Below are positions 1 to 11,507 of a DNA stretch of 64,000 nt, in pieces. How positions within the stretch are numbered: the stretch's first letter is position 1; each line of letters opens with the position of its first letter. The DNA is from Musa acuminata AAA Group. Taxonomy: Eukaryota; Streptophyta; Magnoliopsida; Zingiberales; Musaceae. The stretch is from NCBI RefSeq assembly GCF_036884655.1, contig NC_088335.1, forward strand, positions 42,647,501-42,711,500, written 5' to 3'. The notes beneath the pieces were generated by a model. It was not told the DNA's origin. It did not search any database and worked only from the letters and a program-made list of their open reading frames with translations. The translations under genes and the position numbers were made by a program.

Positions 1-593
1 TATATTTCACCAAACTCTTTTCATTCTTGATGTGAAACAGTTTTTTAATTTCCTTCAAATTGATAATTTTCACAGATAAATGTTTTCTTAACAAAAATAA
101 TTGGAACCTTCTCTTGTCATATATAGAATTTGACAGCTTGATCTCGAAAAACCCAACCGATGATACAAATGCAGCATGATCAAACCTAATCTTGAGTTGA
201 CATTTCAAAAATGCAATGGATATTAAAATTAGGTTTTTGTTGAATTTTAAAGAGAAAAAATTTCAAGGCATCGTCAGATTGGGTATCATCTATTGTCTTT
301 GATTGAATTACGTAAGAAAATGTTGGCCATGATGTCTCTTTGAAATAAAATTAAGATATCACAGTATTAACTCAAATCATGTTCTTGTAGTATGAACAAA
401 ACAATGTGTATCAAGTTACACATGCCTGTTGCAGGCATACAATGAATCAAGATAAACAAAAAACTGGACTTTCCTCCAGAATTTCTTCACTCCTTTGTCT
501 GACTTTTGTTGAGCTTTGAAAATGGCTATAGTCTACAACTCTGACTCTCCATGAGCTGCTTGAAGAGACTTGGCAACAACAAAGAATCTTAAC
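1..593. other. Spacer with no recognised gene
   Basis: AT-rich DNA in which I see no domain, RNA gene or repeat. It lies downstream of the minus-strand kinase-PP2C relic and could contain its old 3' region. Confidence 0.5.
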
Positions 594-649
594 TAAAAAA
601 CACTGTAGGGGCTTAACAAGATGAGGTGCCACTGCGTGTTTGATATGAC

Positions 650-725
650 TGCTGCTGAATTGTCTTGCTGCAATCGGACAAAGAAAAAGGACTGTGATGT
701 TGTCTTTTGTTGCCACATCCAGCAG
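650..725 (-). repeat. Second copy of the PP2C C-terminal segment
   Basis: About 60 bp beyond the stop of the first C-terminal segment (861-781) a related minus-strand stretch reads VATKDNITVLFLCP. It repeats the DNI(T/I) PP2C motif and its flanking bases, so the end of the pseudogene seems to have been duplicated locally. Confidence 0.55.
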
Positions 726-2310
726 CCACCAAGACGAAACGCAATTATACATGTGCGGCATTCAGCTCCTCCCAAAGCTCCTAAGTTCTCTCATTGATTG
801 AGACTTGGGGAAGAAACACAACAATGGCTATGATGTTGTCTTTGTTGCCATGTTCAGCAGCTTAGGTGGCTAACATCTTCGGAAGCATTAAGGGCTCTTT
901 AACACTGCCTTTGCTGTGTCCACCACCTCCTCATTGGTTGTCACAACCCACAGCCCATCAATAGCCATCACCTGCAAAGGTATTAACAAGTGTGGTTAAT
1001 CTATTAACAAGTGTCAAAAGTATTCTTCAAACTTTAATTTTCCTCATGCTGTCATCATTTCAGATTTTATATACTGAATTATATTAGACCAAAAGATCAT
1101 TGTGAACCTACTTTGACAAGTCCATATTCAAGTTGATGGTGTCTGAAACAATGGCTTTCCTACAACAGTTTGGAAACATCAATTATAGTAAGTAGAATTA
1201 ATGATGGACTTTACATGAAATTCCACCAGCAGAATTAGATACAATGACAAGGTGCTGGCGCACACACAAGGTCAAGTGTGCAGAACAATCAGATTAGAAT
1301 TTATGTTCTTTCATACTGCTTGCAGCAAGGCCCAACTAAAATCGTCAAAAGAACAACAATTTATGTTGGCATAGAGAAAACTAAAGAATATATTATCATT
1401 GTATTATTTTTCTTAAGAAACCCATCAATCAGAAATTAAGGTTCACATAACAAAATTGGTGGAACCATCCCACCAGTAAGAAAGCACAAGACGTCTTGCT
1501 CTGTTTGCAAGAATATGAGCTTCAAAATTAGTATTCCTAGATATGTGAGCATTTCAAAACCTTCATCTCTGAACCTAAATAAAAAATACCGCTACACAAA
1601 TTATGCAAGATATTCACTTGATTATGCTGATATTAGTCTTTCAGTTAAATTCTATAAACAACAAGAATAGGATATGTAGTATTTCACACCTTTCTCATGG
1701 AAAATGAGCAGCCTGCACAGCTTACAATTGCCCTACAACCACCAGCACTCTGCAACAAAAAAATTTGGCCCCCCAATAACAGAGATTTGACTGCTGTGCA
1801 TTATTGAGTTATGGCGCAACACACTGTGTTAGATGTCTGTCTTTAGAAAAGCATCATTGAGTGAGTCTGCAGAACTGCAATTAGTCCAGCAATTAGAAGG
1901 CACTGAAGAGCATAAAATATTAGATATAATCATAGATCCGAAAAGAACCTGCATATATAATCACAGCTTCATATAAATCCTGGCAGTGTTCAAGAAGAAA
2001 ACTCGGCAGCTGCTGCACCTACATGCATCAAAGATTTAGCTAATAGTTCCTAGTTCACAATATGAAATATGACCAGGATGAAATCAGCACCTAAATAACC
2101 ATTCTGCTCGCTGTACCTATGTGGAAGCATGAAGTTTGTGTCTTCCATTTTCTCCCTTTGTCTACATGTTGCAAATGTTACCCAAGACATAGTTGGCTTT
2201 ACTGTAAATAACCATGAAGAGAACTAGACCAGGATGCCATATTTGAGTTTTTACAATGGCTTCCTTGGATATTTCTTCCCCACTAGTGAATTGAATATGT
2301 TGAATACATC

Positions 2311-2829
2311 AGAGGTCACTGCTTCCATCTTGAAATTGATTGCTGAGAGAAAGTAACACTATGATAGGAACACATGTATGCTTCGTGAGCATGTACTACT
2401 CCTTGACTATATCATTGAACAAAGGCCTATCTGGACAATTTTGATGCCATGACCTTTCACTAAGAAAAAAATATTGGAGTGCCAGAGGTCACTGCTTCCA
2501 TCTTGAAATTGATTGCTGAGAGAAAGTAACACTATGATAGGAACACATGTATGCTTCATGAGCATGTACTACTCCTTGACTATATCATTGAACAAAGGCC
2601 TATCTGGACAATTTTGATGCCATGACCTTTCATTAAGAAAATAATATTGGAGCACCAGAGGTCACTGATTCCATCTTGAAATTGAATGCTGAGAGAAAGT
2701 AACACTGATAGGAACACATGTATGCTTCATGAGCATGTACTACTCCTTGACTATATCATTGAACAAAGGCCTGTCTGGACAATTTTGATGCCATGACCTT
2801 TCATAAAGAAAATAATAATGGAGCACCAG
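2311..2829 (-). repeat. Three-copy 173 bp tandem repeat carrying a kinase exon
   Basis: Near-identical units begin at 2311, 2484 and 2657, a 173 bp period; the third has a 2-base deletion. Read on the minus strand, each unit contains the kinase subdomain XI relic (W..NCPDRPLFNDIVKE) plus flanking intron. The array is therefore an exon-plus-intron triplication inside the kinase-PP2C pseudogene, not a simple satellite. The copies are much more like each other than expected of old neutral DNA, so the amplification is probably recent compared with loss of gene function. Confidence 0.9.
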
Positions 2830-3056
2830 ATTCAGGTCAGCAAGTGTAGGCCTTAGTCTATCGGAAGCAACTACTGATGTAAGTTGTTGTTTGATATAGC
2901 TCATTTTGAGTGCAGTGTGTGCCTAAGAGAATAATAATTAACTTATGAACAAATCATTGACATTCAACATTCTAGAAAGAAACCTAAGAGGAGATCAAGA
3001 AAATTCAAACCACAAATATATTGACCCAAATGGAACATGCTAGTTAAAACACAAGA

Positions 3057-3061
3057 TGATT
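3057..3061. repeat. Target-site duplication TGATT (gypsy, low-coordinate side)
   Basis: TGATT sits directly before the LTR end TGTCAC and matches TGATT at 11503-11507 exactly. Confidence 0.9.
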
Positions 3062-4909
3062 TGTCACATCCACGATTTTTTTTTTCTTCTGAAAATCAAA
3101 AGTAAAGAAAATTCAGCAACACTGAGTAGGAACCCCAAAAGTCAACTTAAAATATATACATGATCAAAATTCAATCAATCATCCCATTGGCATATATCAA
3201 ATACCCGAAGGAGCACTCCTCCAACAGTGGATGGAGAGGCGCTTTACCCTACGGGATGAGTTTGTGTTCTCCCAATAACGGATGGAGGCAAACTCATATC
3301 GCACTCCCAATAGCGGATGGAGTGGTGTCCCACACCCACCAAAGTGGGGACACGTTCCTCCCAACAGCAGATGGAGGAACCGTCCAGCCGCCACGTCTGA
3401 CGGCCCGCTAATCCCCGAAGGGAATCATCATACCTGCTCTCGGCAGGAAAATAATATAATCTCACGCTGGTCATGTCCGGGATGAAATAATATATTTAAA
3501 ACGTCTCTTTCAAATATCATCAATATCAAGTAATATAAATTAGCCATCAATTGACTTGAACTCTAGTTTAATCGATTCAATTGAACTCAATTTACTATAG
3601 CCTAACTGAACTGATCTCTAATCCTTATTTAACTCGTCTGGAACCACCCTAGACTAGTATAATTTAGACTAGATTAAGTTCAATTTAGGTTAAACTAACT
3701 TAAATAAGTCAATCAATTCGGAATCACCCTGAATTGATCTAGACTAATCAAGTCTAGTTTAGTTCAATCAATATTTGAGCTCAAGTTCAACAATAATATT
3801 GGGCTAGATTGAGCCCGTTCATCTACTGGTCATGTGCATTATAATGATTGAGCATGCATTACACAAAACTAGCCCAGCCCTGGCCCATGGACTAGTCATG
3901 TGCGTCGCATGTGACCGCCCATAATGGTTGGGCTAGGGTAGCCTACGGGCACCCGTGGGTTGAGCTTGGCCTGTGAGCAATTTCATTCCAATTAATATCC
4001 AATTTCATATCATAGCATATACTCATTAATAATATAAATAAAAACATAATAATACATTAAAAGATAGATAAGGAGAAAAGCTTTAATACAAAGAAATAAT
4101 ATTTTAAATTTAACTAGAAATCATAATACATTAAAAGAGGGACCGTGAGATAAGTTTTAATACAAGGAAATAGCCTTCTAAATTCAAATAAAAATCATGT
4201 TTTCAACACATAAAATTTCAACATATTCTAGTCATATTTTAAATCATTCAGAATAATATATTTTAAATTTCAGATCAAAGAATATCAAAAAATATTTTAG
4301 ATAACATAATCTAATCTAACAAGATTTTAATCTAGATAAGATTAAAGATAAACTGTAATACAGGAAATATCATATAAAATAAATATATTTTTAACATATT
4401 TAACTCTACAATAAAAACCTTAATCATGCGTTAAAGAATATTATGAAAACTTTAACTAATTACTTTAATAAAAATTTTGACATTTAAAGAATTGATACAT
4501 ATTTTTCAAACTATAAAACTTTCAACATTTAAAGAATCAAAATAAAAGCTAAAAATTTTAAATTTAAGAAAGGTAAGGAAACCTACCTCTTGTCAGCAAG
4601 GTGTAACTCCTTATTCCTCTCGCTGTCAGGCTCGACTAGGTGAGGAACGAAGGAGAGAAATCCCTTCCTTTAAATAAGAGGAGATGAGCCTCTATTAAGG
4701 GAAATTCATTTTAATTTTTATATTTATTTAATATAAATTATTTCCATTTAATATACTAACAAATATGATATCATCATATTTGGAATACTTAATAGTTATT
4801 TCCTTAATTCATATCAATAAACAAGGAAGTAGATTAAGATTTTCTTAAATTATAATAACAAGTAAGGAAAGAAAATCAATTCATAACTTAAATATTTGAT
4901 GTGATTACA
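3062..4909 (-). repeat. 3' LTR of the gypsy element
   Basis: 1848 bp, matching 9647-11502 almost throughout. On the minus strand a TATA-like TATTTAAAG lies near 4680-4665. Four degenerate copies of a 17 bp motif like CCCAACAGCGGATGGAG lie at about 3215-3375. Confidence 0.92.
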
Positions 4910-4922
4910 TTTCTCCCCTCCT
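4910..4922 (-). other. Polypurine tract of the gypsy element
   Basis: On the minus strand AGGAGGGGAGAAA directly abuts the 3' LTR, the expected site for plus-strand priming in reverse transcription. Confidence 0.85.
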
Positions 4923-4985
4923 ATACGAAATTTGGTCCGGACCAAAATTTAGCTTACCTTAATAGAATAGATGAGGATATTGCTC

Positions 4986-6210
4986 TCACATATCTTCTTC
5001 TCTTTCCCACGTTGCCTCTTGGTCTGAATGGTGTTGCCAACAAATTTTTACCAAAGGTATAATTTTGTTCCTTAGAACATGTTCTTTCCTTTCCAAGATC
5101 TGGGTTGGTTGTTCTCCAAAAGTAGCATCATCTCTTAGTTGTAGAGGTTGGTAAGATATGACATATGATGGATCCCTGATATATCTTCGAAGCATAGACA
5201 CATGGAATACATCATGGATGTCAGCCAAAGCCGGGGGAAATGTTAATCTGTATGCCACAGGCCCAACCTTTTATAAGATCTCAAATGGGCCAATAAATCT
5301 TAGGGCTAACTGCCCCCTTTGACCAAACCTCATAACTCCCTTAGTTGGCGACACTTTTAAGAAAACATGCTCACCAACTTCGAACTCTAGATCTTTTCGC
5401 ATTCGATCTGCATAACAATTCTGACGACTTTGAGCTGTTAATAATCTTTGGCGTATAATTCGAATATTATCAGCATCTTTTTGAATTAATTGAGGCCCCA
5501 AAAGCTTCTGTTCTCCTATCTCATCCCAATATACAAGTGATCTGCACTTTCTTCCATAAAGAGCTTCAAATGGAGCCATCTGTATGCTAGAATGGTAACT
5601 ATTATTATAAGAAAACTCAATTAGATGTAAGTGCATATCCTAACTCTCACCAAAGTCCAAAGCACATGCTCTTAAGAGATCTTCAAGAGTTTGTATTGTT
5701 CTTTCAAATTGACCATCAGTTTGGGGGTGAAAGGTTGTACTAAACTTTAACTGCGTGCCCAAAGATTTTTGTAGACTTCCCCAAAATTTAGAGGTGAATC
5801 TTGGATCTCTATCTGAGATAATGCTAACTGGCACCCCATGATATCGAATAATTTTCTTAATATATAAGCTTGTTAGTTTATCCAATGAATACTTCTTGTT
5901 AATAGGGAGGAAGTGAGCAGATTTAGTAAGTCTGTCTACTATTACCCAAATTCCGTCATATCCTTTCACAGTCTTGGGTAATCCTGTCACAAAATCCATA
6001 GTGACTTGCTCCCACTTCCATTCAGGAATCGAAATCCTTTGTAACTTTCCCGCAGGTACTCGATGTTCTATCTTCACCTATTGGCATATTAAACATTTAG
6101 AAATAAACTCTGCTATATCTCTCTTCATACCACACCACCAATAGTTTTGGCGTAAATCTCGATACATCTTAGTAGTCCCGGGATGGATAATAAATTTTGA
6201 TCTATGTGCC
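4986..6210 (-). pseudogene. Gypsy integrase and chromodomain-like tail (broken)
   Basis: Minus-strand coding remnants of integrase. The zinc-binding part lies near 6210-6078 (IHPG, CLICQ followed by a stop). The catalytic core keeps the first Asp in TMDFV, the second in ISDRDPRF, and the Glu in [12 protein letters not shown]-like module (FIGPFEIL) and an AYRLTFPP...WEREEDM tail follow. A stop separates the core at about 5640, and the frame breaks again near 5271-5258. The final TGA follows EEDM; CGA (Arg) is usual here in related elements, so this looks like a C-to-T change at a CpG. Not functional. Confidence 0.88.
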
Positions 6211-6212
6211 TC

Positions 6213-7944
6213 CTATAATAATTGCATCTTTACTGGATGGCTTTCGGGAACACAAAGTCGATTGTGGAATGTAATAGAACCATCTTCGGCTTGGAGGAAT
6301 TCAGGTCTAGATCCTTGAGCTATTTCCTTAACTATCATTTGAAGATATGTATCTTCCTTCTGACCTTTTTTAACCTTTTCCACCAAATATGATTGTGCTA
6401 TTAAACACATAAGAAAACCTTTATTTGCCTCCGATAAAAGTTTAAGTTTTAAGTCTGCTAACTCCGTCATCATAGAATTCCTTTGAATATTCATATAGGC
6501 TACAAGACTATAGGTGTTTCTGCTTAAGGCATCAGCAACTACATTAGCTTTCCTAGGATGGTAGTTGATATTAAAATCATAATCCTTTAGAAAGTCCAAC
6601 CACCTTTTTCGTCTCATATTTAAAATTTTCTGTGTGAAAATATATTTGAGACTCTTATGATATGTGAAGGTTTCGAATGTTTGTCCATAGAGATGATGCC
6701 TCCAAATTTTCAATGCAAAAATGATAGCTGCTAGCTCTAAGTCATGAGTAGGATAGTTCTTTTCATGAGGCTTTAATTGCCTCGATGCATAAACAACTAC
6801 CCTCTCGTTTTGCATTAGAACGCAACCAAGCCCTTATAGTGAGGCATCACTATACACTACAAAACCTTCTCCCCCTGAAGGAATCACCAAGATAGGAGCA
6901 CTGGTTAATTTCTTCTTCAATTCTTGAAAACTTTGTTGACATTTATCATCCCACATGAATTTTATATTCTTTTGTGTCAACTTGGTCAATGGTGCTGCTA
7001 TTTTTGAAAAGCCTTCTACGAATCTTCTATAGTATCCAGCCAAACCCAAGAAGCTTATAATCTCTGAAACATTAAAAGGCTGCTTCCATTTTATCACAGC
7101 TTCAATCTTGTGAGGGTCAACAGATATACCAGCGCTCGAAATTACATGATCGAGAAACATAATTTCATTGAGCCAGAAGTTGCACTTGCTTAACTTGGCA
7201 TATAGTTTCTCTTGCCTTAGGACTTCCAGAACTGTCTTAAGATGGTGTTCATGCTCTGCTATGCTTTTGGAGTAGATCAGGATATCATCAATGAACACAA
7301 TTACAAATTTATCAAGATAAGGGTGAAACACCCTATTCATAAGATCCATGAAGGCAGCCGGTGCATTTGTGAGTCCAAAAGGCATTACTAAGAATTCATA
7401 ATAACCATATCTTGTTCTAAAGGCGGTTTTCTGTATGTCTCCTTCCCTTATCTTCAGTTGATGATACCCGGATCTCAAATCAATCTTTGAGTATACCCGA
7501 GTACCTTGAAGTTGATCAAACAGGTCATCTATTTGGGGAAGAGGATATTTATTCTTTATGGTCACTTGGTTGAGCTATCTATAATCGATGCATAGTCGCA
7601 TAGATCCATCTTTCTTCTTCACAAATAGGACAGGGGCACCCTAAGGTGATACTGGGTCGAATAAAACCCTTGTCTAAAAGCTCTTGGATCTGTTTCTTTA
7701 ACTCCTCCAACTCAATTGGTGTCATTCTATACGGAGGTTTAGAAATAGGTGCAGTACCAGGTAGAAGATCAATTGTAAATTCAATCTGTCTATTTGGTGG
7801 CAGTGCAAGTAGATCTTCAGGAAAAACATCTGGAAAATCTCGGACAATGGGGATGTCCTTTAATACTGGCTTCTTAGATTCTTCTCCAGAAATGAAGGCC
7901 AAGTATCCTTGACATCTCTTCAGTAATAGTTGGGTAGCACTCAA
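6213..7944 (-). pseudogene. Gypsy reverse transcriptase and RNase H (broken)
   Basis: The RT N-terminus is at 7944-7579 (FPDVFP...KPPYRMTP...LLDKGFIRPS); the frame shifts where family members read into the VKKKDGS motif. The palm follows at 7565-6834 with [26 protein letters not shown] and [11 protein letters not shown] (the YxDD box as FIDD). RNase H spans 6880-6213: SDAS is followed by a stop, then [19 protein letters not shown] and NVVADALSR. The usual TDHKSL motif reads TYHKSL, so one catalytic Asp is lost. Not functional. Confidence 0.9.
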
Positions 7945-7971
7945 GGCTGAAATAATAGAAGGAAACTTTTC

Positions 7972-8370
7972 TTAAATCCCAATGAACTTGAAAGGTGGTT
8001 GATCTAGAGGTGAGAAAGTAACAGTCTTCCGAAAATAATTGACACTTGCATGGTATGCTAAAAGCCAGTCCATACCCAAGATAGCATCGAAATCTTGAAA
8101 TTCTAGTAGAATAAGATCTACTAGCAAATCGTAACTTTCAATAGTAATAACACAATTTCTATATATCTGATCAACTATCAAAGAGTTTCCAACTGGTGTT
8201 ACTACCATTAATGCATTATTCATTGTCTCACGATTCTTATGCAGTTTTATAGCAAAATAGGGTGATATAAAAGAATGCATAGAACCAGAATCAATAAGCA
8301 TAGATGCTGGATGCTGGCATACCACATAGTGTGATGATACATTTAATAATAGATCCCGAGGCTTCAGCAT
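7972..8370 (-). pseudogene. Gypsy aspartic protease remnant
   Basis: Minus-strand reading frame with the active-site motif LIDSGSMHSFIS and the downstream ILGMDWLLAYHASV typical of the gypsy retropepsin. It is out of frame with the upstream Gag/zinc-knuckle frame, which overlaps it at 8291-8370, and it ends in a stop before RT. Confidence 0.88.
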
Positions 8371-9451
8371 CTTGATAAGTTAGTGCGTAGACTCTTGCTT
8401 GTCCTTCCTCTCTGGGTCGTAGTTGTTGTTGTCTAGTTGTTTGGGGTGGAGCTCGGCGTTGATGTTGCTTCCATGGGCAATCCTTCGACATGTGCCCCGG
8501 TTGTTGACAATAAAAACATACGCGTTGTCCCATGGGGCATGAGGTGGAAACATGATCTGTCTTTCCACAGAAATAACATCTTATAACAACTTGATTGCTA
8601 GGAGCTCCTGCTTGTTGATGCCCAAACTGTTTGCCTTTCCCTTTCTTTGACGGTCCAGAATGTGATCCCCCGTACGTAAATGGTGTAGTACTAAAAGGTC
8701 GCTTTCGATCCTTTGCTTGTTGTAATTCATTATCCAATTTCTCTACCACCAAAGCTCGATTTAAAACTTCAGCATATGTTGGTAAAATCAGTACTGCAAT
8801 GGACTTTCTAATTGATGATCGAAGTCCCCTCTCAAAATGACGAGCTCTTTGACTTTCATTAAAAGTAATATGTTGAGAGAACTAAGCCAACTCAGTGAAA
8901 TGATGATCATATTCCATTACAGTTTTATTTCCTTGGTGGATGCTAAGGAACTCTTGTTGTTTCTCAAAGCGAATTGAATTAGGAAAGAACCGCTCATAAA
9001 ATGCATCTTTAAACTGCTCCCAAGTTACCATATTACCTCCCACCTCTAACATCCTCCTTTTTGAGGTCCACCAAGTGTCTGCCTTCCCTTCCAAAATGAA
9101 AGAAGCGAAAGACACTTTTTGATTTCCCCTACATTTGATAGCTTCGAATGTCTTTTCCACTTGACGAATCCAACGTTCAGCAAAGATTGGATCTGGCTTG
9201 CCCTAAAAAATTGGTGGTCCCAATCTCTTAAAGTGATCTAAGGTATTATTCCTACCTCGTGGAATTTCATCTTGTTCCTCCTGACGCTCAAAGTATCCCC
9301 TAATAGCATTGAGGATTCCGTGTTTGTCATCTTGAGCATTGACGGGTGCTTGAGCATGAGGGGCATTCTGCGAAGTCGAAGAAGCTGGCCCATAATTAAT
9401 GACAGGTGTACGAGAGGAATGGGTTTGCTCTACGATGCGTGAAGCTTCCAA
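8291..9451 (-). pseudogene. Gypsy Gag with two CCHC zinc knuckles (broken)
   Basis: Three minus-strand blocks make up Gag. The N-terminal block (9451-9203) ends in a stop after LGPPIF. The retrotransposon Gag core (9160-8882) has SFILEGKADTWW and WEQFKDAFYERFFP, and stops after FTELA. A C-terminal basic block holds CYFCGKTDHVSTSC and CFYCQQPGHMSKDC, two C-x2-C-x4-H-x4-C knuckles near 8580-8480. In a living element these would form the particle and bind RNA. The interrupting stops rule out an intact Gag. Confidence 0.88.
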
Positions 9452-9627
9452 GTTATTATTTGTTTGAACACCTCTCCGAGTGCGTAGACCAATAGCATTG
9501 CGACCATGAGCACCCCGAGTGACAGGACCACTAATCTCTGAAATTGGCTCTATTACTCCTATAATATGTTAATGACAATCATCGGTTAAAGTCAAGGGAC
9601 CTAATACACCTACAAGCCCTAGACCAT

Positions 9628-9639
9628 GCTCTGATATTA
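9628..9639 (-). other. Degenerate primer-binding site (initiator Met tRNA)
   Basis: The minus strand reads TAATATCAGAGC, 10 of 12 bases matching the plant tRNA-iMet primer site TGGTATCAGAGC. It lies 7 bases inside the 5' LTR. Confidence 0.75.
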
Positions 9640-9646
9640 TAAAAGA

Positions 9647-11502
9647 TGTCACATCTTGGATTTTTTTTCTGAAAATAAAAAATAAAAAAAATTCAACAAT
9701 GCTGAGTAGGAACCCCAAAAGTCAACTCAAAATGTATACATGATCAAAATTCAATCAATCATCCCATTGGCGTATATCAAATACCCGAAGGAGCACTCCC
9801 CCAATAGCGGATGGAGAGGCTTTACCCTACGGGATGAGTTTGTGTTCTCCCAACAGCGGATGGAGGCAAACTCATATCGTACTCCCAACAGCGGATGGAG
9901 TAGTATCCCACACCCGCCAAAGTGGGGACACGTTCTTCCCAACAGCGGATGGAGGAACCGTCCAACCGCCACGTCTGACGGCTCGCTAATCCCCGAAGGG
10001 AATCGTCGTACCTGCTCTCGATAGGAAAATAATATAATCTCACACTAGTCATGTCTATTTCGGGATGAAATAACATATTTAAAACGTTTCTTTCAAATAT
10101 CATCAATATCAAATAATATAAATTAGCCCTCAATTGACTTGAACTCTAGTTTAATCGATTCAATTGAACTCGATTTACTAGAGTCTAACTGAACTGATCT
10201 CTAATCTTTATTTAACCGGTCTGGAACCACCCTATACTAGTATAATTTAGACTAGATTAAGTTCAATTTAGGTTAAACTAACTTGAATAAGTCAATCAAT
10301 TCGGAATCACCTTGAATTGATATAGACTAATCAAGTATAGTTTAGTTCAATTAATATTTGGGCTCAAGTTCAATAATAATATTGGCCTAGATTGAGTCAG
10401 TCCATCTACTAGTCATGTGCATTATACATGATTGAGCATGCATTACACAAAACTGGCCCAGCTCTAGCCCATGGACTAGTCATGTGCGTCGCATGTGACC
10501 GCCCATAATGGTTGGGCTGAGGTAGCCTACGGGCCAAGGTCTAACCCGTGAGTCGGGCTTGGCCGGTGAGCAATTTCATTCCAATTAATATCCAATTTCA
10601 TATCATAGCATATATTCATTAACAATATAAATAAAAACATAATAATGCATTAAAAGATAGACGAGGAGAAAAGCTTTTAATACAAAGAAATAACATTCTA
10701 AATTTAACTAGAAATCAAAAGAAATAACATTCTAAATTTAACTAGAAATCATAACACATTAAAAGAGGGACCATGAGATAAGTTTTAATACAAGGAAATA
10801 TCTTTCTAAATTCAAATAAAAATCATGTTTTCAACACATATAAAATTTCAACATATTCTAGTCATATTTTAAATCATTCAGAATAATATATTTTAAATTT
10901 CAGATCAAAGAATATCAAAAAGTATTTTAGATAACATATTCTAATCTAACAAGATTTTAATCCGGATGAGATTAAAGATAAACTATAATACAGGAAATAT
11001 CATATAAAATAAATATATTTTTAACATATTTAACTCTATAATAAAAACCTTAATCATGGGTCAAAGAATATTATGAAAATTTTAACTAATTACTTTAATG
11101 TAAAAAATTTGACATTTAAAAAATTGATACATATTTTTTAAACTATAAAACTTTCAACATTTAAAGAATCAAAATAAAAGCTAAAACTTTTAAATTTAAG
11201 AAAGATAGGGAAACCTACCTCTTGTCAAGGTGTAACTCCTCGTTCCTCGGAGAGAAATTCCTCCCTTTAAATAGGAGGAGGTGAGCCTCTATTAAAAGAA
11301 ATTTATTTTAATTTTTATATTTATTTAATATAAATTATTTTTATTTAATATACTAACAAATATGATATCATCATATTTGGAATACTTAATAGTTATTTCC
11401 TTAATTCATATCAATAAACAAGGAAGTAGATTAAGATTTCCTTAAATTATAATAACAAGGAAAGAAAATCAATTCATAACTTAAATATTTGATGTGATTA
11501 CA
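9647..11502 (-). repeat. 5' LTR of the gypsy element
   Basis: 1856 bp, bounded by TGTCAC and TTACA. It carries four copies of the CCCAACAGCGGATGGAG-like motif at about 9795-9955, better preserved than in the other LTR. It also has a roughly 30 bp local duplication (ACATTCTAAATTTAACTAG) near 10690-10745 that the other LTR lacks. Confidence 0.92.
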
Positions 11503-11507
11503 TGATT
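11503..11507. repeat. Target-site duplication TGATT (gypsy, high-coordinate side)
   Basis: Exact match to 3057-3061, directly after the LTR terminus TTACA. Confidence 0.9.

Larger units (their letters stand above)
640..2925 (-). pseudogene. Protein kinase + PP2C-like pseudogene, 3' part
   Basis: Minus-strand exon relics follow the order of the plant 'protein kinase and PP2C-like domain-containing protein' family, in which an N-terminal kinase is fused to a C-terminal PP2C phosphatase. In transcript order I read: an exon starting at 2922 after CTTAG, with AHTALKMSYIKQQLTS (late kinase domain); kinase subdomain XI with CPDRPLFNDIVKE, present three times; the PP2C start near 2205-2100 with FATCRQREKMEDTNFMLPH; GAAAAEFSS*TLPGF near 2020-1972 with a frameshift before it; SLNDAFLKTDI near 1865-1835; an exon at 1749-1690 with GGCRAIVSCAG where the family has GDCRA; MAIDGLWVVTTNEEVV from 971; and KDNIIAIVVFLPQVS ending at a stop at 783-781. 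Stops, frameshifts and the lost GDCRA aspartate mark it as dead. Members of the family carry both domains; the function of this copy is gone. The kinase half continues beyond the gypsy insertion. Confidence 0.85.
3062..11502 (-). mobile_element. Complete but decayed Ty3/gypsy LTR retrotransposon (Tekay/Del-like chromovirus)
   Basis: Two LTRs of about 1.85 kb flank a 4737 bp internal region, all in minus orientation. The LTRs start TG and end CA (plus strand TGTCAC...TTACA) and are bounded by perfect TGATT duplications. Domain order on the minus strand is Gag, double CCHC knuckle, protease, RT, RNase H, integrase, and a C-terminal chromodomain-like region, the Ty3/gypsy order. WEREEDM at the end and the ILGMDWL protease motif suggest the Tekay/Del clade; that assignment is from memory of the family. 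Several stops and frameshifts break the polyprotein, and the LTRs differ by several percent by eye, so it is not recent. It lies in an intron of the kinase-PP2C pseudogene. Confidence 0.95.
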
